From positions 1 through 11,836 of the forward strand of contig CAAEDN010000012.1 of assembly GCA_900754615.1 (NCBI GenBank): a stretch of DNA of 11,836 bases, written 5' to 3'. The stretch comes from an uncultured Holdemanella sp. Lineage in GTDB: Bacteria > Bacillota_I > Bacilli_A > Erysipelotrichales > Erysipelotrichaceae. Position numbers and translations under genes: made by a program. Below are positions 1 through 6,523 of the stretch, piece by piece; positions within the stretch are counted from its first letter, which is position 1; the number at the start of each line of letters is the position of its first letter. The notes beneath the pieces were generated by a model that saw nothing but the letters and a program-made list of their open reading frames with translations, had not been told where the DNA came from and did no database searches.

Positions 1-12
1 ACCAATATTCAT
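1..12 (-). CDS. Start of a further minus-strand gene, cut by the window edge
   Basis: Only four codons (Met-Asn-Ile-Gly) are visible. The ATG lies at 12-10 and is preceded, after a 6-nt spacer, by AGGAG (23-19), a strong ribosome binding site in the same form as the other genes here. It lies beyond the terminator that follows the D-aminopeptidase gene, so it is probably a separate transcription unit or is fed by read-through. Nothing can be said about its function. Confidence 0.45.
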
Positions 13-44
13 ATCTCTCTCCTAAAAATAATAATAAACTAAAA

Positions 45-80
45 GAAGCCATTCTAGACGCCAACACTAGAATGGTTTTC
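45..80 (-). terminator. Hairpin terminator after the hyd operon
   Basis: Perfect 9-bp inverted repeat CCATTCTAG (49-57) / CTAGAATGG (67-75) with a 9-nt loop, right after the stop codon of the D-aminopeptidase gene. On the minus strand it is followed by CTTCTTTTAG, a modest U-rich tract. On the plus strand it is followed by TTTTCTTATTTT, so it could stop transcription from either side. Confidence 0.7.
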
Positions 81-85
81 TTATT

Positions 86-901
86 TTAGGCATATGCATT
101 ACACACTTTAATCACAAAACGCATCAATGCATATAGATCCTTGTAACTCTCTTTTTCAATACGAACTGTACAATCATCCATCTTTTCTACATTGTCCATA
201 CGAGATACAAAATCTGCATTACGACTATGATGGAACGTAATTTCCATTGTATGATTTGAAATTAAGCTTGGCTTATCTTCATTTTTCAAAGCTTCTTGAA
301 TACCTGTAGTATATCTATTCTTTAACTCATTAAAGCTGCAACATAAGGCAACCTGATTATTCAATGTCTTCTTTGTTTCCACAAATACACAGCCAAGTTC
401 TTCTTCTACCTGCTTGCCATATTCACTATCACCACTTGCCAATATAACAGGAACACCATATTCATTTGCCAATAACTTGTTAATACCACTTTCTCCAAGC
501 TCTTTTCCATCGACAACAATTTTTCTTACCATCGTACCCCAAATTGTATGAGCCATTACACCAGGTGAATTACAACGTGAGTGATAACCAATAAATAGAG
601 CGCCATCAAAGGAATCATCTATCCCTTCCATCATTCCAAATTCCTTATACGCTCCATTTCCTGATACAAATGCAGCTCTTGGATCCAATTTAGAAGGAAG
701 AATATTATCCATATTGCCATGTCCATCATTTACTAGAACTTCTTCAACACCATTTTGAAATAATAGATCAATTACAAGATTGACCTCATTCATCATATTT
801 ATACAGTATTCTGTATATAAATAACCATTTTTTGCCGTATAAGCCGGATTACTATTTCCCCAAATACCTTCAATATCGGCTGAAATATATACTTTTTTCA
901 T
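86..901 (-). CDS. M55 family D-aminopeptidase (DppA-like)
   Basis: Protein of 271 residues, the usual size for the zinc-dependent M55 peptidase family, whose founder DppA of Bacillus removes N-terminal D-amino acids from small peptides. The family landmarks are all present: the N-terminal SADIEG motif (Asp9, Glu11), VNDGHGN (His61), GYHSR (His107), MAHT (His118), GESG (Glu137) and SGD (156-158). The metal ligands expected from DppA are therefore retained. There is no signal peptide, so it should be cytoplasmic. The ATG at 901 follows the hydF stop codon by a single base, and its ribosome binding site (GAGGTG) lies inside the last hydF codons. This tight coupling makes it the fifth gene of the hydrogenase maturation operon. 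Its exact substrate cannot be told from sequence, and a link to hydrogenase is only suggested by position. Confidence 0.9.
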   Translation of the reverse strand: MKKVYISADIEGIWGNSNPAYTAKNGYLYTEYCINMMNEVNLVIDLLFQNGVEEVLVNDGHGNMDNILPSKLDPRAAFVSGNGAYKEFGMMEGIDDSFDGALFIGYHSRCNSPGVMAHTIWGTMVRKIVVDGKELGESGINKLLANEYGVPVILASGDSEYGKQVEEELGCVFVETKKTLNNQVALCCSFNELKNRYTTGIQEALKNEDKPSLISNHTMEITFHHSRNADFVSRMDNVEKMDDCTVRIEKESYKDLYALMRFVIKVCNAYA

Positions 902-902
902 A

Positions 903-2075
903 TTAAAACACCTCTACTGAACGATCTAAAATACCATTCATTTTCGCAATTGCAATTCCATAATTTGTGAATGGAACATGTTGTTTCTTGCATTCCTTAA
1001 CTCTAGACTGCACTTCTTTTTCATTCAACATACAAGCTCCACAATGAATCACAACACTATATTTTGATAGATCTTCTTTAAATCCTTGACCAGAAGTGAA
1101 TTCAAAAGAAACATTCTTTTTTGTATAATTTAAAATCCATTTAGGAAGCTTATCCGTACCAATATCTCCACATTGTCTATGATGTGTACACCCTTCACTA
1201 ATCAATACACAATCTCCATCTTGAAGATGATCTAGTTGATTGGCCCCTTCAAGAACTGTAGCTAAACTTCCTTTTAAACGTGCCATAAGAATGGAAAAAG
1301 AAGTTAAGTGTATAGGTTTATCCACAATCTGACTTACCTTATTAAAAGCCTGCGAATCCGTAATTACCAATTTTGGATTTACTTTCTTTAAAGTTTCTTC
1401 TAACTCTTCAACCTGGCAAGTAACACCAATCGCATGATGATCCAGGATATCTCTTAACACTAGCTGCTGAGGCAAAATCAATCTTCCCTTAGGTGCAGAC
1501 TGATCAATCGGTATAACTAAAACTACCACATCATTGGGTTCAATTAAGTCTCCAATAATTTTTTTTTCTTCCTGTTTCTTAGCCACACTTGCCAACAATT
1601 CTTTTAATTCATTGACATTTGTTTTTTTTACTGCGCTCACATAGATTTCATTTACAGATAATTCTTTCTTTTCTTTAATCAAATCTGACTTATTGTAAAC
1701 AATAAAATAAGGAAGCTTATTTTCTTTAAACGTTGATATCAAATCTTGATCCACTTTTTGTAAACCAATTGAAGCATCCACAACTAATACAGCCATATCA
1801 ATTGTCTTTAAAACTTCTAATGTTCTTTTGATTCTTAATTCACCTAATATACCTTCATCATCCATACCAGGTGTATCCACAATTACAACAGGACCAATCG
1901 GAAGAATCTCCATTGATTTTTTTACAGGATCTGTTGTTGTTCCTTTTATATCAGAAACCAACGACATATCTTGATTCGTAATGGCGTTAACTACACTTGA
2001 TTTCCCGGCATTTCTTAATCCAAAAAAACCAATATGTGTTCGATTTGCACTTACTGTACTATTTAAATCAGACAT
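903..2075 (-). CDS. hydF: [FeFe]-hydrogenase maturation GTPase HydF
   Basis: HydF is the scaffold on which the 2Fe subcluster is assembled before delivery to apo-hydrogenase. The 390-residue protein has an N-terminal Era/TrmE-like GTPase domain: G1 GLRNAGKS (19-26), G2 GTTTDP (45-50), G3 DTPG (67-70) and G4 NKSD (128-131). A central dimerisation region follows, then the C-terminal Fe-S motif with Cys296-x-His298, about 45 residues, and His344-Cys345-x2-Cys348. This matches the CxH...HCxxC signature of the family, so all cluster ligands are present. The start at 2075 is 2 bases past the hydG stop, and only a weak AGG precedes it inside hydG, so translation is probably coupled to hydG. Length and domain order are normal for the family. 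Confidence 0.97.
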   Translation of the reverse strand: MSDLNSTVSANRTHIGFFGLRNAGKSSVVNAITNQDMSLVSDIKGTTTDPVKKSMEILPIGPVVIVDTPGMDDEGILGELRIKRTLEVLKTIDMAVLVVDASIGLQKVDQDLISTFKENKLPYFIVYNKSDLIKEKKELSVNEIYVSAVKKTNVNELKELLASVAKKQEEKKIIGDLIEPNDVVVLVIPIDQSAPKGRLILPQQLVLRDILDHHAIGVTCQVEELEETLKKVNPKLVITDSQAFNKVSQIVDKPIHLTSFSILMARLKGSLATVLEGANQLDHLQDGDCVLISEGCTHHRQCGDIGTDKLPKWILNYTKKNVSFEFTSGQGFKEDLSKYSVVIHCGACMLNEKEVQSRVKECKKQHVPFTNYGIAIAKMNGILDRSVEVF

Positions 2076-2077
2076 AA

Positions 2078-3526
2078 TTAGAACCTGAAATCTCTACGAT
2101 TACTTGATTTGATCGCATCCACATTTTCACGTGCAATCTGTTGTGCTTTCGCATTTGGAATCTTATTTAATTCCTTTTCAATCAAATCAAATCCAATTTT
2201 CTTTGTTTTCTCACTTGCGTAGTCTACTAAATATTCACATAAAGTCATTAATGCGTTTGGATGACAACAATTTTGGATTTGTCCTGTCTTACACAAAGAC
2301 ATAAAGCGATCTCCTGTTCTTCCTTCGCGATAACATGCTGTACAGAAAGAAGGAATATAGCCTAGCTGCATTAACCAGTTTACAACTTCATCTAACGTCC
2401 TTTGATCCGATACATCAAACTGTTCAGAATCATGAGGACGTTCTTCTTCTGTATATCCACCTACTGAAGTACGGCTTGCTCCACTAATTTGAGAAACTCC
2501 TAAATGAAGCATTTTTTCACGAACTTCTTGAGATTCACGAGTTGAAATAATCATTCCTGTATATGGAACCGCAATACGAATACATGCTGCAATCTTTTCA
2601 AAAATTTCATCATCTAAACTGTTGTCAAAAGCATCTGGATCAATATCATCGGCACGTTTTACACGAGGAACACTAATTGTGTGGGGACCTACACCATGAA
2701 CAGCTTCTAAGTGTTCAGCATGCATCATCAATCCGGCAAATTCATATTGATAACCTTCAAGGCCAAATAATACACCTAATCCAACATCGTCAATTCCACC
2801 TTCCATGGCTCTATCCATGGCTTCAGTGTGATAGTCATAATCATGTTTAGGCCCTGTTGGATGCAACTCTAAATAACTTTTTTTATTATAAGTTTCTTGG
2901 AATAAAATATAAGTTCCAATTCCAGCTTCTTTTAGCTTACGATAGTTTTCAACCGTTGTAGCCGCAATATTTACATTGACACGACGAATTGCTCCATTCT
3001 TATGTTGAATAGAATAGATTGTTTTGATAGATTCTAGAATATATTCAATTGGATTGTGAACAGGGTCTTCCCCAGCTTCAATAGCCAAACGCTTATGTCC
3101 CATATCCTGTAATGCGATAACTTCATCACGAATCTGGTCTTGTGTTAACTTAATACGCTTAATGTGCTTATTCTTTAAGTGATATGGACAATATACACAT
3201 CCATTCACACAATAATCCGATAAATAAAGTGGTGCAAACATTACAATACGATTTCCATAAAATGCTTGTTTGATTTCATTCGCAAGTTTATACATTTCCT
3301 CTACTTTTTCAGGAATATCACAAGCTAATAACACACTTGCTTCACGATGAGTTAAACCTTCACAATGAACACCATGTTCTGTTTTTTGTGGACGAGCCTT
3401 ATTTAAAATAGCATCAATCAATTCTACATTGTGTTTGTTTTTCTCGGCATACTCAATTGTAGATAAAATTTCCTCATGATTAATAAATTCTTCTGCCTTT
3501 AATGATTTTGGATTATAAATACTCAT
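2078..3526 (-). CDS. hydG: [FeFe]-hydrogenase maturase HydG (radical SAM tyrosine lyase)
   Basis: HydG is a radical SAM enzyme that cleaves tyrosine to p-cresol and supplies the CO and CN ligands of the H-cluster as an iron-carbonyl-cyanide synthon. The radical SAM cluster motif CxxxCxxC is Cys106-VNG-Cys110-VY-Cys113. The C-terminal auxiliary cluster motif CX2CX22C, which separates HydG from the related ThiH, is at Cys395, Cys398 and Cys421. Length (482 residues) is typical. The ATG at 3526 has a good AGGAG site 5 bases upstream, in the 14-nt gap after hydE. It lies between hydE and hydF in one operon. No key residue appears to be missing. Confidence 0.98.
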   Translation of the reverse strand: MSIYNPKSLKAEEFINHEEILSTIEYAEKNKHNVELIDAILNKARPQKTEHGVHCEGLTHREASVLLACDIPEKVEEMYKLANEIKQAFYGNRIVMFAPLYLSDYCVNGCVYCPYHLKNKHIKRIKLTQDQIRDEVIALQDMGHKRLAIEAGEDPVHNPIEYILESIKTIYSIQHKNGAIRRVNVNIAATTVENYRKLKEAGIGTYILFQETYNKKSYLELHPTGPKHDYDYHTEAMDRAMEGGIDDVGLGVLFGLEGYQYEFAGLMMHAEHLEAVHGVGPHTISVPRVKRADDIDPDAFDNSLDDEIFEKIAACIRIAVPYTGMIISTRESQEVREKMLHLGVSQISGASRTSVGGYTEEERPHDSEQFDVSDQRTLDEVVNWLMQLGYIPSFCTACYREGRTGDRFMSLCKTGQIQNCCHPNALMTLCEYLVDYASEKTKKIGFDLIEKELNKIPNAKAQQIARENVDAIKSSNRRDFRF

Positions 3527-3540
3527 TTTGTCTCCTCTTT

Positions 3541-4584
3541 CTATTTCTTTATATCTCCACGATTGGTTACAATTTCATAACCTATCGAATGCATACGATT
3601 AGATAAACAATGCTTACATTCTGCACTTTCTTCACCTGTACAAATCTTATTGTCATATAAAGCATATTTTTTTCTTACACATACAGGTGATAAATTAGGC
3701 ATCACAACATTTGCTCCTGCAAGAATCCCTTTTTCTCTACCATTTGGATCAATAGTTCCTAAAGCCGTTGTAGCCGGAAGTAATATATTTGGTTGAATCA
3801 AACGAATCAATGATAATAGAAACAATGTTTGATTCAAGGTTCCACTTGTCATATCTCTAAATGGCGTATCCTTTTGTGAAATAAATGGACCTATTCCACA
3901 CATATCTGGTTTGAAGCTCTCAATAAACTTCAAGTCCATAGCCAAGGTTTCACTTGTCTGATAAGGTGAGCCAACCATAAAACCACATCCCACTTGATAA
4001 CCAATATCCTTTAAATCTCTTAAGCACTGTATTCGATGCTCAAAAGACATATTTTTTGGATGAAGCTTTTCATAATGCTCCTTACTCGCTGTTTCATGAC
4101 GTAATAAATAACGATCTGCACCTGCATCAAACCAAGCCTGATATGTATCTTTGTTTTCTTCTCCTAAGGATAGTGTAATGGCACAATCTGGATATAAGGC
4201 ATGTATCTTTTGTACAATGGATGTGACAAAATCCTTTTTATAGATACCTTCTCCTCCTTGTAGAACAAATGTTCGAAACCCTAGTTCATATCCTTCTTTA
4301 CAACAATTCAAGATATCTTCTTCATCTAATATATATCGGTCGCAATTGGAATTTGATTGTCGAATACCACAATAAAAGCAGTCATTTCGACAATAATTTC
4401 CAACCTCAATAAGTCCACGAACATAAACTGAATTACCATATATGGATGTAGCAATCTTTTTAGCTTTATTGGCGACATATATACGTAAAGCTTCATTTTC
4501 CGATTCAATTAAAAATTTATATTCAGACAAACTTAACGAATGCTCCTTTTCAAGCTTATCCACTAACTTGTAGGCCTCAATCAT
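3541..4584 (-). CDS. hydE: [FeFe]-hydrogenase maturase HydE (radical SAM)
   Basis: HydE is a BioB-like radical SAM enzyme that acts on the HydG-made iron synthon during H-cluster assembly. The CxxxCxxC motif is Cys65-RND-Cys69-FY-Cys72. The extra C-terminal CX7CX2C motif known from Thermotoga HydE is also present (Cys315, Cys323, Cys326). Many homologues lack this site, which is not essential for activity in those studied. Length of 347 residues is normal. The start codon overlaps the end of the upstream TM1266-type gene by 8 nt and has no convincing Shine-Dalgarno sequence of its own, so translational coupling is likely. The pairing with hydG and hydF supports the assignment over other BioB-like enzymes such as PylB. 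Confidence 0.96.
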   Translation of the reverse strand: MIEAYKLVDKLEKEHSLSLSEYKFLIESENEALRIYVANKAKKIATSIYGNSVYVRGLIEVGNYCRNDCFYCGIRQSNSNCDRYILDEEDILNCCKEGYELGFRTFVLQGGEGIYKKDFVTSIVQKIHALYPDCAITLSLGEENKDTYQAWFDAGADRYLLRHETASKEHYEKLHPKNMSFEHRIQCLRDLKDIGYQVGCGFMVGSPYQTSETLAMDLKFIESFKPDMCGIGPFISQKDTPFRDMTSGTLNQTLFLLSLIRLIQPNILLPATTALGTIDPNGREKGILAGANVVMPNLSPVCVRKKYALYDNKICTGEESAECKHCLSNRMHSIGYEIVTNRGDIKK

Positions 4585-4834
4585 GACTAATCACATTCGA
4601 ATATGCGGTTTTAACACTAATTCCCTGAATATTTCCCAATTTACCTGCTAAAGCAGCAATGGTATTTTGTGGGGCATCTAACGCAATTGAAATTACGCTT
4701 ATATGTTTCTGTTTATAAGGAATTCCCATTCTTCCAATAATGTATTCACTATATTCATGCAAAATTTCATTCAATAGATTCACTGCATTTGTATCTTCTA
4801 CAATAATTCCCATTACGGCAACACGTGTTTCCAT
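4577..4834 (-). CDS. TM1266-type putative iron-only hydrogenase system regulator
   Basis: A small protein of 85 residues whose sequence, size and place ahead of hydE match the TM1266 family, named as a putative regulator of iron-only hydrogenase systems with an ACT/NikR-C-like fold. It reads METRVAVMGIIVED at the start, with a conserved region around YIIGRMGIPYKQ and ISVISIALDAPQ. The biochemical role of the family is not established. I place the start at the ATG at 4834. The ATG two codons upstream (4840) abuts the AAGGAG ribosome binding site (4846-4841) with no spacer, while the one at 4834 has a 6-nt spacer. The gene overlaps hydE by 8 nt and is the first gene of the operon, directly behind a leader terminator. 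Confidence 0.85.
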   Translation of the reverse strand: METRVAVMGIIVEDTNAVNLLNEILHEYSEYIIGRMGIPYKQKHISVISIALDAPQNTIAALAGKLGNIQGISVKTAYSNVISHD

Positions 4835-4853
4835 ATTCATCTCCTTCTAAAAG

Positions 4854-4888
4854 AAAAAAGCTATACTCCGCACAAAAAGAGCATAGCT
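4854..4888 (-). terminator. Intrinsic terminator (candidate attenuator) in the hyd operon leader
   Basis: On the minus strand, AGCTATGCTC (4888-4879), a 10-nt loop, and GAGTATAGCT (4868-4859) form a 10-bp stem followed by TTTTT, C, TTTT. One pair is G-U in the minus-strand RNA but would be an A-C mismatch in the plus-strand RNA, so the element is built for the minus strand. It ends immediately before the AAGGAG of the first operon gene and lies between the likely promoter and that gene. Transcripts must therefore read through it to express hydEGF. It could alternatively be the leftover terminator of a lost upstream gene. Confidence 0.7.
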
Positions 4889-4898
4889 ATAGTTCTAC

Positions 4899-4925
4899 TT
4901 ACAAAAACTTATAAGCACCTTTCAC
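4899..4925 (-). CDS. Possible 8-codon leader peptide before the hyd terminator
   Basis: A GTG at 4925 lies 7 nt after AAGAGG (4938-4933), a fair ribosome binding site. It opens a reading frame that would give M-K-G-A-Y-K-F-L and stop at TAA (4901-4899), ten nucleotides before the terminator stem. Size and place resemble leader peptides used in attenuation. The peptide has no obvious run of a regulatory amino acid, and so short an ORF can arise by chance, so this is a weak candidate. Confidence 0.25.
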   Translation of the reverse strand: MKGAYKFL

Positions 4926-4968
4926 GCAGAATCCTCTTAATGTTGGGAGCAATTTCTTTATCTTCTAT

Positions 4969-4999
4969 ATAATACACTAAAATGTGATAGATTTCACAA
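4969..4999 (-). promoter_or_regulatory. Likely promoter of the hyd operon
   Basis: On the minus strand, TTGTGA (4999-4994) and TATTAT (4974-4969) are separated by 19 nt and could serve as -35 and -10 elements. The spacing is longer than ideal, and neighbouring registers such as ATTATA at 4973-4968 are possible. The start point would fall near 4962, giving a leader of about 130 nt. The -35 element coincides with one half of the Rex-like operator, the arrangement expected for repression. Confidence 0.45.
4982..4999. promoter_or_regulatory. Candidate Rex (redox-sensing repressor) operator
   Basis: The minus strand reads TTGTGAAATCTATCACAT, an imperfect 18-bp palindrome with a perfect TGTGA-N6-TCACA core. 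It fits the Gram-positive Rex consensus TTGTGAA-N4-TTCACAA at 12 of 14 defined positions. Rex binds such sites at low NADH/NAD+ and lets go when NADH rises, and hydrogenase genes are known Rex targets in clostridia. The site overlaps the presumed hyd promoter. The same core also resembles a CRP/FNR-type site, which I consider less likely here because of the hydrogenase context. Confidence 0.65.
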
Positions 5000-5046
5000 A
5001 TAATAGTTAGCTTAAATTAATTTAATATCCAACGTCCTCATTTCTT

Positions 5047-5066
5047 GATATAATTATAAAAAGGAG
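5047..5066 (+). promoter_or_regulatory. Extended -10 promoter and ribosome binding site of the diguanylate cyclase gene
   Basis: TGATATAAT (5046-5054 region) is an extended -10 element, TG-n-TATAAT; no good -35 is seen at the proper distance. Transcription would begin near 5061, where AAGGAG (5061-5066) starts, giving a very short leader of about 13 nt before the ATG at 5074. A second TATAAT on this strand at 4968-4973 could serve as an alternative upstream promoter. Confidence 0.5.
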
Positions 5067-5073
5067 TTCCTAT

Positions 5074-6510
5074 ATGAAAGATAACTATTATCAAGAAAAA
5101 AATTTCATTAAGAACTATATTGTCGCTGTTACCACTTTCATTTTGACTCTGATTATGGGAATTGTGATCTTCTTTAATGGTGTTTCTATTGCCGTTCAAA
5201 AGAATTCTAAGGAAACATTAATTACAAATGTTGCAAGACAAAGTGAGCATTTAAATAAAATTCTTAAGCTCAATTATTCTTACTTAAATGCACTCGCAGA
5301 AAATCTATCAAAATCTGAAGATTTATTTTCAAAAAACAATTTGCATACAATAAAATCCTTAATGAATAATACGGATTTGGATCGAACGGCCATTATCAAT
5401 ACTAACGGGGATGTTTTATATGACAATGAAGTCGTAAAAAATGTGGCCCATCGCCGCTATTTTAAAGAAGTTATGGAAGGAAAACAATCTCTTTCAGACC
5501 CTTTAGAAAGTAGCGTAGACCAACAAACCCGTGTTATCTTATGCGTACCCATTTATAAAGACAATCAAGTTGTTGGTGCTGTTGGTGGCTCTTATAATGT
5601 AACAAAACTTGGAAATATGTTATTTGGTGATTTATTTGATGGCAAAGGTAAAAGCTTCATTGTTGATCAAGATGGAAACTTAATCACAAAAGACAAAGAA
5701 TATACAAAGAAACACAATATCAAGGTTATAGATAATTTATTTGATGTTTGTAAACAAAAGAAAGTCAAACAAGACTTTAAAAAACAAAAATCCAATTTAG
5801 TTTTAATTAAAACCAATAATAAGTCTTTATATTTAGCCTATTCCCCATTAAAAATCAATGACTGGATGGTCGGCTATGTTGTTGACGTTCATACTGCTCA
5901 AGAATCCTATACATTTATTGCTCAATATGAAACATTATTGGCATCCTTTTTGGGATTCATTGTCTTAAGCCTAATTGCTTATTTAGCATATTCAAATTCG
6001 AAAGAAAATAAATACTTAATTCAGCTTTCTCAAATAGATCCATTAACTTCTGTCTACAACAAGGAGACAACACAAGCTTTCATTGAACAAAAATTAAAAA
6101 ATAAAGAATCCGCAGTCTTCTTGATTCTTGATGTAGATGCCTTTAAAGCCGTAAATGATAATTATGGTCATGCGGTAGGTGATAAAGTTTTAGCTCAGTT
6201 AGGAAAACTCTTTAAGAATCATTTTAGACAAACAGATATTGTTGGACGAATCGGTGGAGATGAATTCATTATTCTAATTCAAGATGAAAATATTGCCGAG
6301 TCTAGAATCCGGTCTTTACTTGAAAAAGTAAATGAATTAAAGATTGAAGAATTACAAGGCTTTACCCTTTCTATTAGTATCGGAATTGCCTTTGCCCCTA
6401 GCCATGGTACAACTTTCATAGAATTGTATCGACATACCGATCATGCTCTATATCAAACAAAGCGCAGTGGCAAAAACAACTATAAAATATATGAAAACGA
6501 CGAGAACTAA
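5074..6510 (+). CDS. Membrane-anchored diguanylate cyclase with extracellular Cache sensor and GGDEF domain
   Basis: This protein should sense a signal outside the cell and make cyclic di-GMP from two GTP inside. Its 478 residues comprise a short cytoplasmic start, a membrane helix (about 14-36), an extracellular double-Cache-like region (about 40-270, with the typical HRRYF segment at 126-130 and VVGAVGGSYN around 166-175), a second helix (about 287-306) and a C-terminal GGDEF domain (about 318-475). The active-site motif is intact as GGDEF (394-398), and the DxD-type metal site is LDVDAFKAVND (352-362). The inhibitory I-site RxxD is present as RQTD (385-388), exactly five residues before GGDEF, so product feedback inhibition is expected. 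It is the only plus-strand gene and is divergent from the hyd operon. The ligand cannot be deduced from sequence. Confidence 0.93.
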   Translation: MKDNYYQEKNFIKNYIVAVTTFILTLIMGIVIFFNGVSIAVQKNSKETLITNVARQSEHLNKILKLNYSYLNALAENLSKSEDLFSKNNLHTIKSLMNNTDLDRTAIINTNGDVLYDNEVVKNVAHRRYFKEVMEGKQSLSDPLESSVDQQTRVILCVPIYKDNQVVGAVGGSYNVTKLGNMLFGDLFDGKGKSFIVDQDGNLITKDKEYTKKHNIKVIDNLFDVCKQKKVKQDFKKQKSNLVLIKTNNKSLYLAYSPLKINDWMVGYVVDVHTAQESYTFIAQYETLLASFLGFIVLSLIAYLAYSNSKENKYLIQLSQIDPLTSVYNKETTQAFIEQKLKNKESAVFLILDVDAFKAVNDNYGHAVGDKVLAQLGKLFKNHFRQTDIVGRIGGDEFIILIQDENIAESRIRSLLEKVNELKIEELQGFTLSISIGIAFAPSHGTTFIELYRHTDHALYQTKRSGKNNYKIYENDEN

Positions 6511-6521
6511 ATCTCGTCGTT
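6496..6521. terminator. Shared hairpin terminator between convergent genes
   Basis: AACGACGAGA (6496-6505) and TCTCGTCGTT (6512-6521) form a perfect 10-bp stem with a 6-nt loop. The stop codon of the diguanylate cyclase gene (6508-6510) lies in the loop, so the last coding triplets form the stem. T-rich tracts follow on both sides (TTTCTT on the plus strand, TTTTC on the minus strand). It therefore probably serves both the cyclase gene and the convergent gene that ends at 6524. Confidence 0.7.
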
Positions 6522-6523
6522 TC

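Noticed and set aside
4912..5016. Longer minus-strand frame in the hyd leader ending in ...APNIKRILRERCL
   Set aside because: It has no ATG and no ribosome binding site, and its only GTG lies within the presumed -10 region, so it would not be in the transcript.
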